The notes under the pieces are model-generated. The model was not told the origin of the DNA and did not search any database. It worked only from the letters and a program-made list of their open reading frames with translations. Positions 8,028 through 16,756 of a DNA stretch of 64,000 nucleotides are shown here, piece by piece. The translations under genes were made by a program, and so were the position numbers. The stretch is taken from the NCBI GenBank assembly GCA_903840265.1, contig CAIMFH010000190.1:1-64000 (forward strand), read 5' to 3'. Within the stretch, counting starts at the first letter, position 1. Each line of letters opens with the position of its first letter. Source of the DNA: an uncultured Schlesneria sp. (GTDB lineage: Bacteria > Planctomycetota > Planctomycetia > Planctomycetales > Planctomycetaceae).

Positions 8028-11000
8028 ATGACTCACCGCTTGCGCTCTCTTTCCTTTGTTGCGATCATGATCTCGCTGTCGGCGTGGTTGCTTTGGGATG
8101 ACCCGTCAACGGCTGACGACAGGCCCGGTGTGGGAGTGACCGAGACGGAAGTCTCTAGCGACGAGAAAGAGTTTCAAGAGTTCGTCAAACCGTTGATTCG
8201 GCAACACTGCGTCCGGTGCCATAACGTCGACAACATGAAGTCGGGCATTCGCGTCGATCAGCTTTCGGCGAATCCCGAAGACCGGCAACTGTTCTTGTGG
8301 AAGGATATTCTCAAGCAGGTCGATGAGGGGGCGATGCCGCCGGATGAGGAGCCTCAGCCAAGTGATGACGAGCGAAAGAAGCTGACCGAGTGGATTCAGC
8401 GGACGATGACCGCCGCGATGGCTCGGAATACGCAGCGGAATGGCTCGGTCCGGCGACTGACGGTGTCGCAGTATCGAAACACGTTGCGAGACCTGTTGGG
8501 CCTGGATGAAGATCTGACCGAGGTTCTGCCGCCCGATGGGATCAGCAAAGATGGCTTCGCCAACAATGCTCAGACGATGGTGCTGTCGCCATTGCAGGTT
8601 GAGGCCTATTTCGACATCGCCGAAAAGTCGCTCGACCTGTGCATCGTCGATGAGCAGTCCAAGCCTGCGATTCAGAACTTTCGCATGGACCTGGGTCGCA
8701 AGATCAACCCCACCCCCTGCCCTGACAACTTGGTGTTGGGAGCGAACAGCTTTCTGCTGAACAACGCGGACTTCACGGTGACGCAACTGACTCCACAGAA
8801 GCCGTTCGCGTACGAGCCGTTTTTCATGCAGACGAAGTTCGATTTCATCGAAGGCTACGTCGGGAACGACACGATCCGCGAGTGGCGCAAGTTCGACAGC
8901 ATCTATCATGCGGTGTTTGCCTGCCTGCGCGGCTCGCCCGGATACCCGAAAGGTGAGGCGTTCCAAACGGTTCCTGAAGGGTTGCTGTTGCGACCGGCGA
9001 TCCCGAATTCTGAGATCTTTGGCGTCTCGAATACCTATGGCCCGATGGCGAACTTCAAGATCTCGTTGCGAGAGCTACCAGATCGCGGCAACTTTCGAGT
9101 GACGGTGAAAGCCGCTCGTTACGACGATGCCCTGTTACTGAATCCGTCGAGTGACGCTGCCGCAGGTAACACGGCCGCGAAGATGGTGACAGTCGACAAC
9201 CTGGAGAAATCTGCTGAATCCACGCTCACGATTCCCGAACCGGGCATTTATCAGATCGATGTTTCGCGCATCGCCGGAGAAAGCAAAGGGGTCTTTTCGT
9301 TACAGTTGGGCGAGCGACAGTTTGCGGGGACACTGCCGGATTACAAGAAGCCTGGTTCGAATGATGTGGTCACCCAATCAGCCAGTTCGTTCGCGGTGAT
9401 GCGCCTGCCGCAGGGGAGCACCAAGCTGGTTGCTCGTTACGGCGATAATTCGACGCTGAGGAGTCTGGTGTTCAGTCGGGTTGACGACGACAGCATTCTG
9501 GCCCAACGATTTAGAGCATTTGAAGGTCGCCTGCCATCGGTGGGAGTCTACATGGGGCTGCGTCGTGACTGCGGAAGTACTCTGGCGCGAGTGAGTACGC
9601 CTCAACCCGTGGCGAATGTATTTGGTGAGTTAACCTTCTCTGGCCCGATCAATGACTTTCCCAGTCCTGAGGTCGAGAAAGACAACGTCAACTACCTGGC
9701 GGGAATTCGCGAGATCGGTATTCGTAGCGAATACACCGATGGTCGCGATATGCCGCGCCTGTTGATTCGGTCGATCGAATTCGAAGGACCCTACTACGCG
9801 GAGTGGCCGCCGGTGCCGCACCGTAATATCTTCATCGAGTCGCCGCATAAGAACGAACCCGAGACGTACGCTCGCGAGATCATTCAGTCGTTCACGACTC
9901 GGGCCTTTCGGAGACCCGCTACCGACGACGAACAGGCCGCGCTTTTCAAGATCTGGAAGCAGACGTACGCCGAGAACCAGGATTTTTCACAGAGCATCAA
10001 GGACGCCCTGCTGGCCGTGCTGACGGCACCTCAGTTCTTGTTCCTGATCGAAAACAGTTCGGGCCCTGAACCCGAAGACCTGACAGATTATGAGCTGGCG
10101 GCGAAGCTGTCGTACTTCTTATGGAATACGGCTTCTGATCAACAACTGCTGGAGTTGGCGGCCAAGAATTCATTGCGTGAGTCGATCGATGTGCAAGTGG
10201 AACGGATGATCCAAGATCAACGCTTCGAGCAGGGGATGCAGCAGTTCGTCTCGCAGTGGCTGAGCCTCGACAAGTTCGACGTGGTGTCGATCGACGAGAA
10301 ACGATTTCCGAAGTTGAGTCGCGTGGCCAAAAGCCATTTGCGGCAGGAGCCAATTCAGTTCGTACGGCATCTGATTCAACACAACCTGCCCCTAAAGAAC
10401 TTGATTCAGGCCGATTTCATCATGGCCGATGAAGTGGTCGCCAGTTACTACAACCTGGGAGATCGTACCGAGAGCGGATTCAATTTTGTGCCGCTGAAGC
10501 ATGAGAACGAAAACCTGGGGGGCGTGCTGACCTCGGCCGGGATTCTGGCCGGGCTGTCTGATGGACGTGAACCCAACCCGGTCAAACGAGGAGCGTGGTT
10601 CGCTCGCAAGATTGTCGCCGAACCACCAGACGACCCGCCGCCAAACGTTCCCAAGCTGCCGGAAGATGACGCCGCCAAGTTGACTCTGCGGCAAAGGCTG
10701 GAGCAGCATCGCAATCAAGAAGGCTGCGCGAAGTGCCACACGGGGATCGATCCGTGGGGCTTGCCGTTCGAGAAATACGATGCGGCCGGCCGCTTCCGCA
10801 ATGAAGCTGTCGAGTCGTCTTCGACGTTGCCGGACGGAGCCGAGGTGAGCGACGTGAACAGCCTGAAGGCTCATCTGATCAACGACCGATTGGACCAGGT
10901 CGCTTTCAGTTATTTGAAGCATCTGGCGTGTTATGCCACTGGTCGCAGCCTGACCTACAACGAGCTGGTGTCTCTGCGGAAGGAAAGCCAGGAACTGCGA

Positions 11001-11069
11001 GCGCAGGGATATGGAACTCGCGATTTGCTGAAGTTCGTGGTGACGAGTGACATCTTCATGAAGAAGTGA
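8028..11069 (+). CDS. Planctomycete cytochrome-like DUF1592/DUF1588/DUF1585 protein
   Basis: A 1,013-residue exported protein; the start at MTHRLRSLSF gives a signal peptide and discards a 40-residue track extension. It has a c-type haem motif CVRCH near residue 61 and a second, CAKCH, near residue 900. Between them lie, in order, a DUF1587 block (RRLTVSQYRNTLRDLLGLDE), a DUF1595-like segment, DUF1592 (LTDYELAAKLSYFLWNT) and DUF1588 (GVLTSAGILAGLSDGREPNPVKRG). DUF1585 is at the C-terminus (LACYATGRSLTYNE). Such proteins are abundant in Planctomycetes and are usually paired with a DUF1552 protein, as here. Their substrate is not established; a periplasmic redox or polymer-processing role is inference. 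Confidence 0.92.
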   Translation: MTHRLRSLSFVAIMISLSAWLLWDDPSTADDRPGVGVTETEVSSDEKEFQEFVKPLIRQHCVRCHNVDNMKSGIRVDQLSANPEDRQLFLWKDILKQVDEGAMPPDEEPQPSDDERKKLTEWIQRTMTAAMARNTQRNGSVRRLTVSQYRNTLRDLLGLDEDLTEVLPPDGISKDGFANNAQTMVLSPLQVEAYFDIAEKSLDLCIVDEQSKPAIQNFRMDLGRKINPTPCPDNLVLGANSFLLNNADFTVTQLTPQKPFAYEPFFMQTKFDFIEGYVGNDTIREWRKFDSIYHAVFACLRGSPGYPKGEAFQTVPEGLLLRPAIPNSEIFGVSNTYGPMANFKISLRELPDRGNFRVTVKAARYDDALLLNPSSDAAAGNTAAKMVTVDNLEKSAESTLTIPEPGIYQIDVSRIAGESKGVFSLQLGERQFAGTLPDYKKPGSNDVVTQSASSFAVMRLPQGSTKLVARYGDNSTLRSLVFSRVDDDSILAQRFRAFEGRLPSVGVYMGLRRDCGSTLARVSTPQPVANVFGELTFSGPINDFPSPEVEKDNVNYLAGIREIGIRSEYTDGRDMPRLLIRSIEFEGPYYAEWPPVPHRNIFIESPHKNEPETYAREIIQSFTTRAFRRPATDDEQAALFKIWKQTYAENQDFSQSIKDALLAVLTAPQFLFLIENSSGPEPEDLTDYELAAKLSYFLWNTASDQQLLELAAKNSLRESIDVQVERMIQDQRFEQGMQQFVSQWLSLDKFDVVSIDEKRFPKLSRVAKSHLRQEPIQFVRHLIQHNLPLKNLIQADFIMADEVVASYYNLGDRTESGFNFVPLKHENENLGGVLTSAGILAGLSDGREPNPVKRGAWFARKIVAEPPDDPPPNVPKLPEDDAAKLTLRQRLEQHRNQEGCAKCHTGIDPWGLPFEKYDAAGRFRNEAVESSSTLPDGAEVSDVNSLKAHLINDRLDQVAFSYLKHLACYATGRSLTYNELVSLRKESQELRAQGYGTRDLLKFVVTSDIFMKK

Positions 11070-11097
11070 CGGGAACTGAGGGAAGAAGAGTTTTTAG

Positions 11098-11130
11098 CCA
11101 CGGATGAACACCGATTGAACACGGATGAGG
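11098..11130 (+). repeat. CCACGGATGAACACCGATTGAACACGGAT dispersed repeat
   Basis: The phrase resembles a short repeat seen in many environmental bacterial genomes. A related copy on the opposite strand is at 60840-60862 (GTAGCCACGGATTGAACACAGAT when read on the minus strand) and a degenerate one at about 6348. Confidence 0.55.
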
Positions 11131-11192
11131 AAGGAGTTTCGGGTAAGAAACGTTTTTCCGTTAGAGAGACGATCAAAAAATCGCGAAGTTAT

Positions 11193-11220
11193 CCGCGTGC
11201 TGACGCAGCGCAGCTCACCT
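11193..11220 (+). repeat. 28-nt repeat CCGCGTGCTKACGCAGCGCRGCTCACCT, copy 1
   Basis: CCGCGTGCTGACGCAGCGCAGCTCACCT matches 27353-27380 at 26 of 28 positions. GCTGACGCAGC is itself partly self-complementary. Both copies sit in intergenic DNA just past a plus-strand gene. Confidence 0.7.
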
Positions 11221-11306
11221 GGATCCCTTAGGGAGACCTTGTGTTCGTTTGAATGGAATGCATAAAATTACGTTGACTTGAATCATCGGCCGTGTCGCCA
11301 CGCCGG

Positions 11307-11339
11307 ACGCGCGGGGCGATGCCCACGCGGTTAAACGAT
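11307..11339 (+). repeat. REP-like hairpin repeat, copy 2
   Basis: GACGCGCGGGGCGATGCCCACGCGGTTAAACGAT. Stem CGCGGGGC/GCCCACGCG around a GAT loop, with a TTAAACGAT tail, matching copies at 5647, 20012 and 32110. It lies 40 bases before the DUF1552 start. Confidence 0.8.
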
Positions 11340-11378
11340 TCCCGCCTACCCTGCCCTGCCTCGATTGGATTCTACCAC

Positions 11379-12713
11379 ATGACTAGCGTTCGACTTGATC
11401 GCCGATCCGTGTTGAAGGGCTTGGCTGGGGTCACTTTGGCGCTGCCGATTCTGGAGGCGATGGGGAAGGAAGTCGTGAATCAGGCGCCGCGACGATTCTG
11501 CGCGCTGTACACCGCGAATGGGATGTCGCTGCCGAATCCCAAGCATGCGATGCCGGAGTGGAGTTGGTTTCCGACGAAGGAAGGACGCGACTTTGAGTTT
11601 GGGAAGTCGACCGAGTCGCTGAGTCCGTTCCGCGACCAAGTCAGCTTTCTGGGTGGATTGCAGCACGCGAACGGCGGCAAGGCCGATCCGCATCTTTGTT
11701 CCGACATGTGGCTGACGGGTGCGCCGTTGCATGATCCGAAGCCAGGGACGTTCAACTCGGTCGCATTGGATCAGGTGATTGCGCTGCACACGAAGAAGTA
11801 TTGCCGACAGCCTTCATTGGTCTTGTCGATCGATGCGGGTGTCGGATTTCTGTCACGTACGGGAACGATTTCGTACAACCTGGAAGGGAAGCCGATCCCT
11901 GCCGAAAACAATCCGCGGCGCGTGTTCGATCGACTGTTTCGCGGCGACAAGTCGTCGTTGGAAGCGCAGCGCGAACAATTGCGGAAGCGGATCAAGTTGG
12001 TCGATGCCGTGCTGGAGAGTGCGAAGTCGCTGCATAAACAACTCGGCAAGTCGGACAGTGAGCGAATGGATCAGTATCTGACGTCGCTCGATGAAATCGA
12101 AAGCCGACTGACGGCGTCGGAGAAGTGGATCGATATTCCGATTAAGACTCAGGATTACAGCCATTTGAATCTGGAGGCAAATTCGGAAGGGGAACCGGGC
12201 GAATACTATCGCAACATGTTCGACCTGATCGCCCTCGCGTTCGATGCAGATATCACTCGGTCGGTAACCTTCATGTTGAACCGCGAAGACGGCATGGGAG
12301 TCAGTGATACGTTCCCGATCAAGCTGGGCCTAAAGCGAACTCATCACAATCTGTCTCACGCCGAAGACAAAGACGGTCAGTTGGCATTCGCGAAGTACGA
12401 CCAGTTCCTGACCGAACAGGTCGCTCATTTCCTAGGCCGACTCAAACAGTATCAGGACATGGAATCGAGCGTGCTGGAGAACACCATCGTGTTGTTCGGC
12501 AGTGGAGCGAGTACGACTCACAACCCAACAAACATCCCCACACTGTTGGCGGGTGGAACCAAGATGGGCCTGAAACACGGAACTTACTGGCGCAAGGCGA
12601 ATACGCCGATGTCGAACGTTCACCTGAGTATCCTGCGCTCGATGGGAATCGAAGAGGCGGCGTTCTCTGACAGTACTGGCACGATCGGCGAATCGATCTT
12701 CACGAAAGTGTAA
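11379..12713 (+). CDS. Tat-exported DUF1552 protein
   Basis: The 444-residue product starts at [17 protein letters not shown], a twin-arginine signal (DRRSVLKG) followed by a hydrophobic stretch. The upstream track extension (29 residues) covers the REP-like repeat and is rejected. Blocks typical of DUF1552 are present: [27 protein letters not shown], and a C-terminal [23 protein letters not shown] segment. The family is related to alkaline-phosphatase-fold DUF1501 proteins. It is almost always next to DUF1587/1592 proteins in Planctomycetes, and the gene just upstream is such a partner. Function unknown; a joint periplasmic role is inferred from the pairing and shared export. Confidence 0.92.
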   Translation: MTSVRLDRRSVLKGLAGVTLALPILEAMGKEVVNQAPRRFCALYTANGMSLPNPKHAMPEWSWFPTKEGRDFEFGKSTESLSPFRDQVSFLGGLQHANGGKADPHLCSDMWLTGAPLHDPKPGTFNSVALDQVIALHTKKYCRQPSLVLSIDAGVGFLSRTGTISYNLEGKPIPAENNPRRVFDRLFRGDKSSLEAQREQLRKRIKLVDAVLESAKSLHKQLGKSDSERMDQYLTSLDEIESRLTASEKWIDIPIKTQDYSHLNLEANSEGEPGEYYRNMFDLIALAFDADITRSVTFMLNREDGMGVSDTFPIKLGLKRTHHNLSHAEDKDGQLAFAKYDQFLTEQVAHFLGRLKQYQDMESSVLENTIVLFGSGASTTHNPTNIPTLLAGGTKMGLKHGTYWRKANTPMSNVHLSILRSMGIEEAAFSDSTGTIGESIFTKV

Positions 12714-12884
12714 GTGATCTAACGCAATTCGATCGGATGACCAGCCTCACTTAGGCAAGCTTGTCGCCAGCGAAGAATGACGCCGCGCGCGTTGTTTGTT
12801 ATGTTCGTGAAGTCGTAAAACGAATTGAGCGACGGCATTGTCGATGCCGATGAAACTTGCTGCTTACAACGTCGAGATTTCAAT

Positions 12885-14327
12885 ATGCGATTTTGCTCCT
12901 TGTGGCTCTGTCTGGTTGCACTTGTCATCGGCGACCAGGATATTGCGTTCGCGCAGAAGCCCGCCTTGAACGACAGTATCAGTCGGCGTGGCGAAGAGAC
13001 GTGGGCTGTTGCCAAGCAGATCTGGCAGTTTGCTGAGCCTGGCTATCAGGAGACGCAGTCTTCGAAGCTTCTGGCGGATACGCTGGAAAAAGCGGGATTT
13101 GTCGTTAAGCGCGGTGTGGCGGACATTCCGACGGCATTCACAGCCACATACGGCGAGGGGAAGCCGGTCATCGGGATCATGGGTGAATACGACGCGTTGC
13201 CGGGGTTGTCTCAGCAGGCCGTTCCCGAGCAGTTGGCTCGTGAAGGGGCATCTTACGGACATGGGTGCGGGCATCACATGTTTGGGGCCGCGTCGATGTC
13301 GGCTGCGATCGCGATTGCTGAGCAGATCAAGGCGGGGCATCTTCGCGGGACTGTCCGTTTTTACGGGTGTCCTGCCGAAGAGGGTGGCAGCGGCAAGACG
13401 TTTATGGTGCGAGCCGGGTTGTTCAATGATTGTGATGCGGCCCTGCACTGGCATCCTTCATCGCGAAATTCGGCGGGAGACGGATCGTGCCTGGCACGGG
13501 CGGCAGTGAAGTTTCGCTTTAAAGGGACGAGTGCTCATGCCGCTGGTTCGCCTGATTTGGGGCGGTCGGCTGTGGATGCGGTCGAGTTGGCCGCTCACGC
13601 TTCCGAGTTGATGCGCGAACATACTCCGGACTTCACTCGGATTCATCACGTGATCACGGCCGGCGGCGGGGCCCCGAACGTCGTACCCGATTTCGGCGAG
13701 GTCTTCTTTTACCTGCGTCATCCCAAGGCAGAGATCGTGAAGGAGCTTTACCCACGGTTGCTGAGGTGTGCTCAGGGGGCGGCCCTGGCGACCGATACGA
13801 AACTCGAAGAAGTTTATCTCGGCGGAACGATGGAAATCATGGCAAACGAGACGCTCGCACAGGTGGCCATGAACAATCTGAAACAGTTGAACGATCTGAA
13901 GTACACGCCTGAAGAATTGGAGTTTGCCGCGCGGATCCAGTCAACTCTGAGTAAGCCGCTACCGCTCGATACGTTGACCCAGGTGTTTAACACCAGCACC
14001 GATGTCGGCAAAGGTTCGACGGATGTCGGCGACGTTTCCTGGGTCGTGCCGACGACCGGGTTCACCACGTCGTGCTATGTGCCAGGAACGGGAGCTCACT
14101 CGTGGCAGGCCGTCGCGGCCGGCGGAATGTCGATCGGTAAGAAGGGGATGCAGTTGGCGGCGCGAACCATGGCCGCCACCACGTGGGATCTATTTCAACA
14201 GCCCGAAACGCTGGCCGCCGCGAAAGCGGAATTCGCCAAGAGGTTGGAAGGTCGCAAGTATGACCCGCTGCTGCTACCCGGCCAGAAGGCCCCATTGGAT
14301 TACCGGAACTCGCCGGTCGCTCAATAA
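12885..14327 (+). CDS. M20-family amidohydrolase (AbgB-like), exported
   Basis: A 480-residue protein; starting at MRFCSLWLCLVALVIGDQ gives a signal peptide, while the track's 20-residue extension does not. Metal-site motifs of the M20D amidohydrolases are visible: GIMGEYDALPGL, the GHGCGHH cluster and YGCPAEEGGSGK, followed by the lid domain with KGTSAHAAGSPDLGRSAVDA. The closest family by pattern is AbgB (p-aminobenzoyl-glutamate hydrolase subunit B). The C-terminal metal ligands lie near TGAHSWQ. It probably cleaves an N-acyl or peptide-like amide in the periplasm; the substrate is unknown. No operon partner is evident. Confidence 0.88.
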   Translation: MRFCSLWLCLVALVIGDQDIAFAQKPALNDSISRRGEETWAVAKQIWQFAEPGYQETQSSKLLADTLEKAGFVVKRGVADIPTAFTATYGEGKPVIGIMGEYDALPGLSQQAVPEQLAREGASYGHGCGHHMFGAASMSAAIAIAEQIKAGHLRGTVRFYGCPAEEGGSGKTFMVRAGLFNDCDAALHWHPSSRNSAGDGSCLARAAVKFRFKGTSAHAAGSPDLGRSAVDAVELAAHASELMREHTPDFTRIHHVITAGGGAPNVVPDFGEVFFYLRHPKAEIVKELYPRLLRCAQGAALATDTKLEEVYLGGTMEIMANETLAQVAMNNLKQLNDLKYTPEELEFAARIQSTLSKPLPLDTLTQVFNTSTDVGKGSTDVGDVSWVVPTTGFTTSCYVPGTGAHSWQAVAAGGMSIGKKGMQLAARTMAATTWDLFQQPETLAAAKAEFAKRLEGRKYDPLLLPGQKAPLDYRNSPVAQ

Positions 14328-14504
14328 GAACAGCAGAAGCCGGCTCAACTACTCCATTGCGTCGACAGAATTCTTACGACGCTGTTATCTGGTCGATTTA
14401 CAGACAAATCGCTATTGCCTTGCGCCATTATGCGCAACAACATGGACCCGCACGTCCGGTATTTGTTGCATCTTCATCGACTCTCCACTTCCAAAGGGTT
14501 CGCC

Positions 14505-15430
14505 ATGGACCGCAGAGTTCGCGCTCGTGGGTTCACGTTGATTGAGTTGCTGGTGGTCATTGCGATCATCGCGGTACTGATCGCACTTCTCTTGCCAGCC
14601 GTGCAACAGGCGCGCGAGGCAGCTCGACGTTCGCAGTGTGCCAACAACCTGCATCAGCTGGTGACAGCGATGCATAACTACGAATCGACTTACACGTGCT
14701 TCCCACCCGGAAGCATCGGCCCCATGCAGGGCGACAGCAATTTTGCCGCTCCGTGGGCCGATCCGAGTGTGGGGGCTGTTGCCCGTGGGGTCACTTCAGT
14801 TGGGCCGCCATGATTCTGCCTCAGATCGATGGCACCAACGTTTACAACATTATCGATTTCACGGTGCCTGCCTACGTCTATTCGATCGTCGAGAATGGGA
14901 CTCAACGCGGTCCGGCGGGCGATCCAAAAAACAAGTTGGCTGCGACATCGATGCCACCAGTATTTGTCTGTCCTTCGGCTCCACGCGTTCAGCCGGCGAA
15001 TCAGAATAAAGATTATGGAATCAACGGCGGAACCGGAATCTGCTGTCCGGAAAGAGCACAAACGGGCATGAACGGTATTGGGTTCGTCAACAGCTCTGTT
15101 CGACTGGGGCATATCATCGATGGCACGAGCAATACACTGATGTTTGCCGAGTTGGCTCATACGACAAACCATAGCTGGCTCGATCGCAACACGGGCTCGA
15201 ACCCATTTCTGTTTGTGCATCATCCCTCGGAGGGCTATGTCGACGCGACAGCCCAGGATCTGCCTGACAATCACACGTACAACAACCGTGCGGCCGAGTC
15301 GCATCATGTGGGTGGTGTTCAAGCCGTCTTTGCAGATGGCCATCTCAAGTTCATCAGTGACAACATTGACACCAACACCTACATCAAGCTGTTCAGTCGA
15401 AACGGTTCGGAGGTCGTTGGCGACTTTTAA
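14505..15430 (+). pseudogene. DUF1559 type-II-like pseudopilin gene with a one-base frameshift
   Basis: Starts with the prepilin signal [20 protein letters not shown] and [13 protein letters not shown], the hallmark of planctomycete DUF1559 proteins. The first frame runs to a stop at 14811-14813, while the rest of the family ([12 protein letters not shown]..., VFVCPSAPR..., GTSNTLMFAE..., C-terminal HVGGVQAVFADGHLKFI) continues in another frame to 15430. The join falls at the run GGGGG at 14771-14775; adding one G gives a smooth [15 protein letters not shown] reading. This could be a sequencing error, a true loss, or slippage at the G-run. If intact, it would be a pilin-like exported protein of about 308 residues. 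A small lipoprotein gene follows, the usual partner. Confidence 0.8.
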
Positions 15431-15524
15431 GTCTGGCCGACGGTCCCGACGCCTGTCCGAGGACCGTTGTCTCGCAATTCCAAGCTCTCGAATTTCCCGA
15501 TCATTTCACACCAGGATCGCCGCA

Positions 15525-15974
15525 ATGCTGGGTTGGTTTGTCCAAAAGTCCCACCGCTCTGCCCTTTGGTTCGCCATTGCTTGTTGCCTTTTCTGTTCAT
15601 GTTCCAAAGCCACCAATACAGTGAAAGTTCATCGTGTCTCGGGAGTCCTCACCGTGAAGGGCGTGCCGGCACCAAGCTTTCTCATTCATTTCACCCCGGA
15701 AAAAGGACGACCCAGCACCGGCGCGAGCGACGCCAAAGGGGCCTTCGAGATGCGTCTGGAACGAGATCGGGCGGGAGTTGTCCCCAGTCAGCACAAGGTC
15801 TGGATCGAATACAAGCCGAGCAGTCCTGCGGAAGAAATGAAGATCCGCGAGGGGAATAGTCCGTTGTCGGCCGAGTTGCAGGAGGCACTCAAGAAATACG
15901 GATCTGCTGAAACGACGCCCTATCGAGTCACCGTCGACAAGGATCAAAAGGATCTGGCGATCAAGCTGGACTAG
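15525..15974 (+). CDS. Small lipoprotein downstream of the DUF1559 gene
   Basis: A 149-residue product. The N-terminus has a basic start, a hydrophobic core (ALWFAIACCLF) and a Cys cluster (CSCSK) that could be lipidated, although the lipobox is imperfect. The remainder reads VHRVSGVLTVKGVPAPSFLIHFTPEKG, the start of a carboxypeptidase-regulatory-like beta-sandwich, with a charged C-terminus. Planctomycete DUF1559 genes are routinely followed by such lipoproteins, so it probably works with the upstream pseudopilin. The start chosen is the first ATG after the DUF1559 stop; the track ORF starts far upstream inside the pseudopilin gene. Confidence 0.8.
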   Translation: MLGWFVQKSHRSALWFAIACCLFCSCSKATNTVKVHRVSGVLTVKGVPAPSFLIHFTPEKGRPSTGASDAKGAFEMRLERDRAGVVPSQHKVWIEYKPSSPAEEMKIREGNSPLSAELQEALKKYGSAETTPYRVTVDKDQKDLAIKLD

Positions 15975-16549
15975 TGCGGGTCGCACTTACGTGTCGCGTT
16001 GAAACATGGGTTAGACGCCGTGGATAGTCTTGGTTGATCTGCGTGTCTTTCAACCACAACTTCAAATCGCTGGCATAGGCGGCAAACATGTGCTCCAGTG
16101 TTTCGGCACTTTCGACTTCAATGAACGGCTGGCCGACCCGAGAATTTGACAGGGCATTCCACGACGACGACGGCAGTGTTGCGGGTCGATTCTATTGAGC
16201 CAATCACGATGGCATCGTACCCCGTCTGACGGGTGTGGCCGCTCCAAATGAAGATGACCGAGCATCCGTTGAGTACCCATATCAAACATGCTGGTTGTCG
16301 CTTCGATCTTGCCGCTGATATGAAAACAGCGATTGCCGATCGTCGAAGTCGCCACCACCACTGTCGAATCGACCCCTTCACTGACATAGTGAACTCGCGA
16401 ATCGTATCCCAGCTCTCAACGTCATGGCCGAAGGTCGGCAGCCCCAGGGGAACTGCAGGGACGATGAGCATTGCGATGGGACACAAGCAGGCCAGTCCCG
16501 CGAGGTGGGCAGTTAAGTGAAGCCGGGCGAAACGTATCAAATTTCGCAA
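15961..16549 (-). pseudogene. Decayed spermidine-synthase-like gene (three frames)
   Basis: Three successive frames read as pieces of one protein. The first piece (MRNLIRF... with hydrophobic IAMLIVPAVPLGLP) resembles a membrane end. The second frame gives VHYVSEGVDSTVVVA, then CFHISGKIEATTSMFDMGTQ and RMLGHL, the N-terminal block of spermidine-synthase-like proteins (EG-x-TVxV, GKxxAST, DMxTQxxLGHL). The reading then returns to the first frame (YDAIVIGS). A third frame gives IEVESAETLEHMFAAYASDL and a NQDYPRRL end, similar to the family's C-terminal (L)NTDDRP segment. The catalytic SAM-like fold is missing. This looks like a deleted and frameshifted remnant of a planctomycete membrane-fused aminopropyltransferase-like gene, not a functional gene. 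The boundaries are approximate. Confidence 0.6.
15973..15987. terminator. Short hairpin at lipoprotein stop
   Basis: AGTGCG-GGT-CGCACT gives a 6-bp stem that overlaps the lipoprotein stop codon. There is no T-tract. It separates the lipoprotein gene from the convergent pseudogene. Confidence 0.35.
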
Positions 16550-16756
16550 AATCGACCAATATCTCTCAAGAAATCGCCTGATCGTGCCGACGGCGGCCGA
16601 AGCTGATCTTGTTGGCCCAACCGATTTTCACTACGTTTCCGCCCTCCAACTCCTTTTATCAATTCGCGGTTTGCCATTTCCCGGTCGCCACTCGCTTCGC
16701 TCGAAGTCGTGTGCTGGCCGAACGATATGATGCCCTCCAACATCTCAGGTTTAGCA

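Larger units (their letters stand above)
11070..11378. other. Repeat-rich gap between the DUF1592 and DUF1552 genes
   Basis: Holds three different dispersed repeats in 250 bases: a CCACGGATGAACACCGATTGAACACGGAT copy (11099), a CCGCGTGCTGACGCAGCGC copy (11193) and a REP-like hairpin (11307). No gene. Such accumulation suggests these elements insert or spread in neutral spacer DNA. Confidence 0.6.

Noticed and set aside
14505-15430. Programmed -1 frameshift site in the pseudopilin gene
   Set aside because: There is a G-run, but no clear heptamer of the X-XXY-YYZ type and no stimulatory structure that I can show; an error or mutation is simpler.
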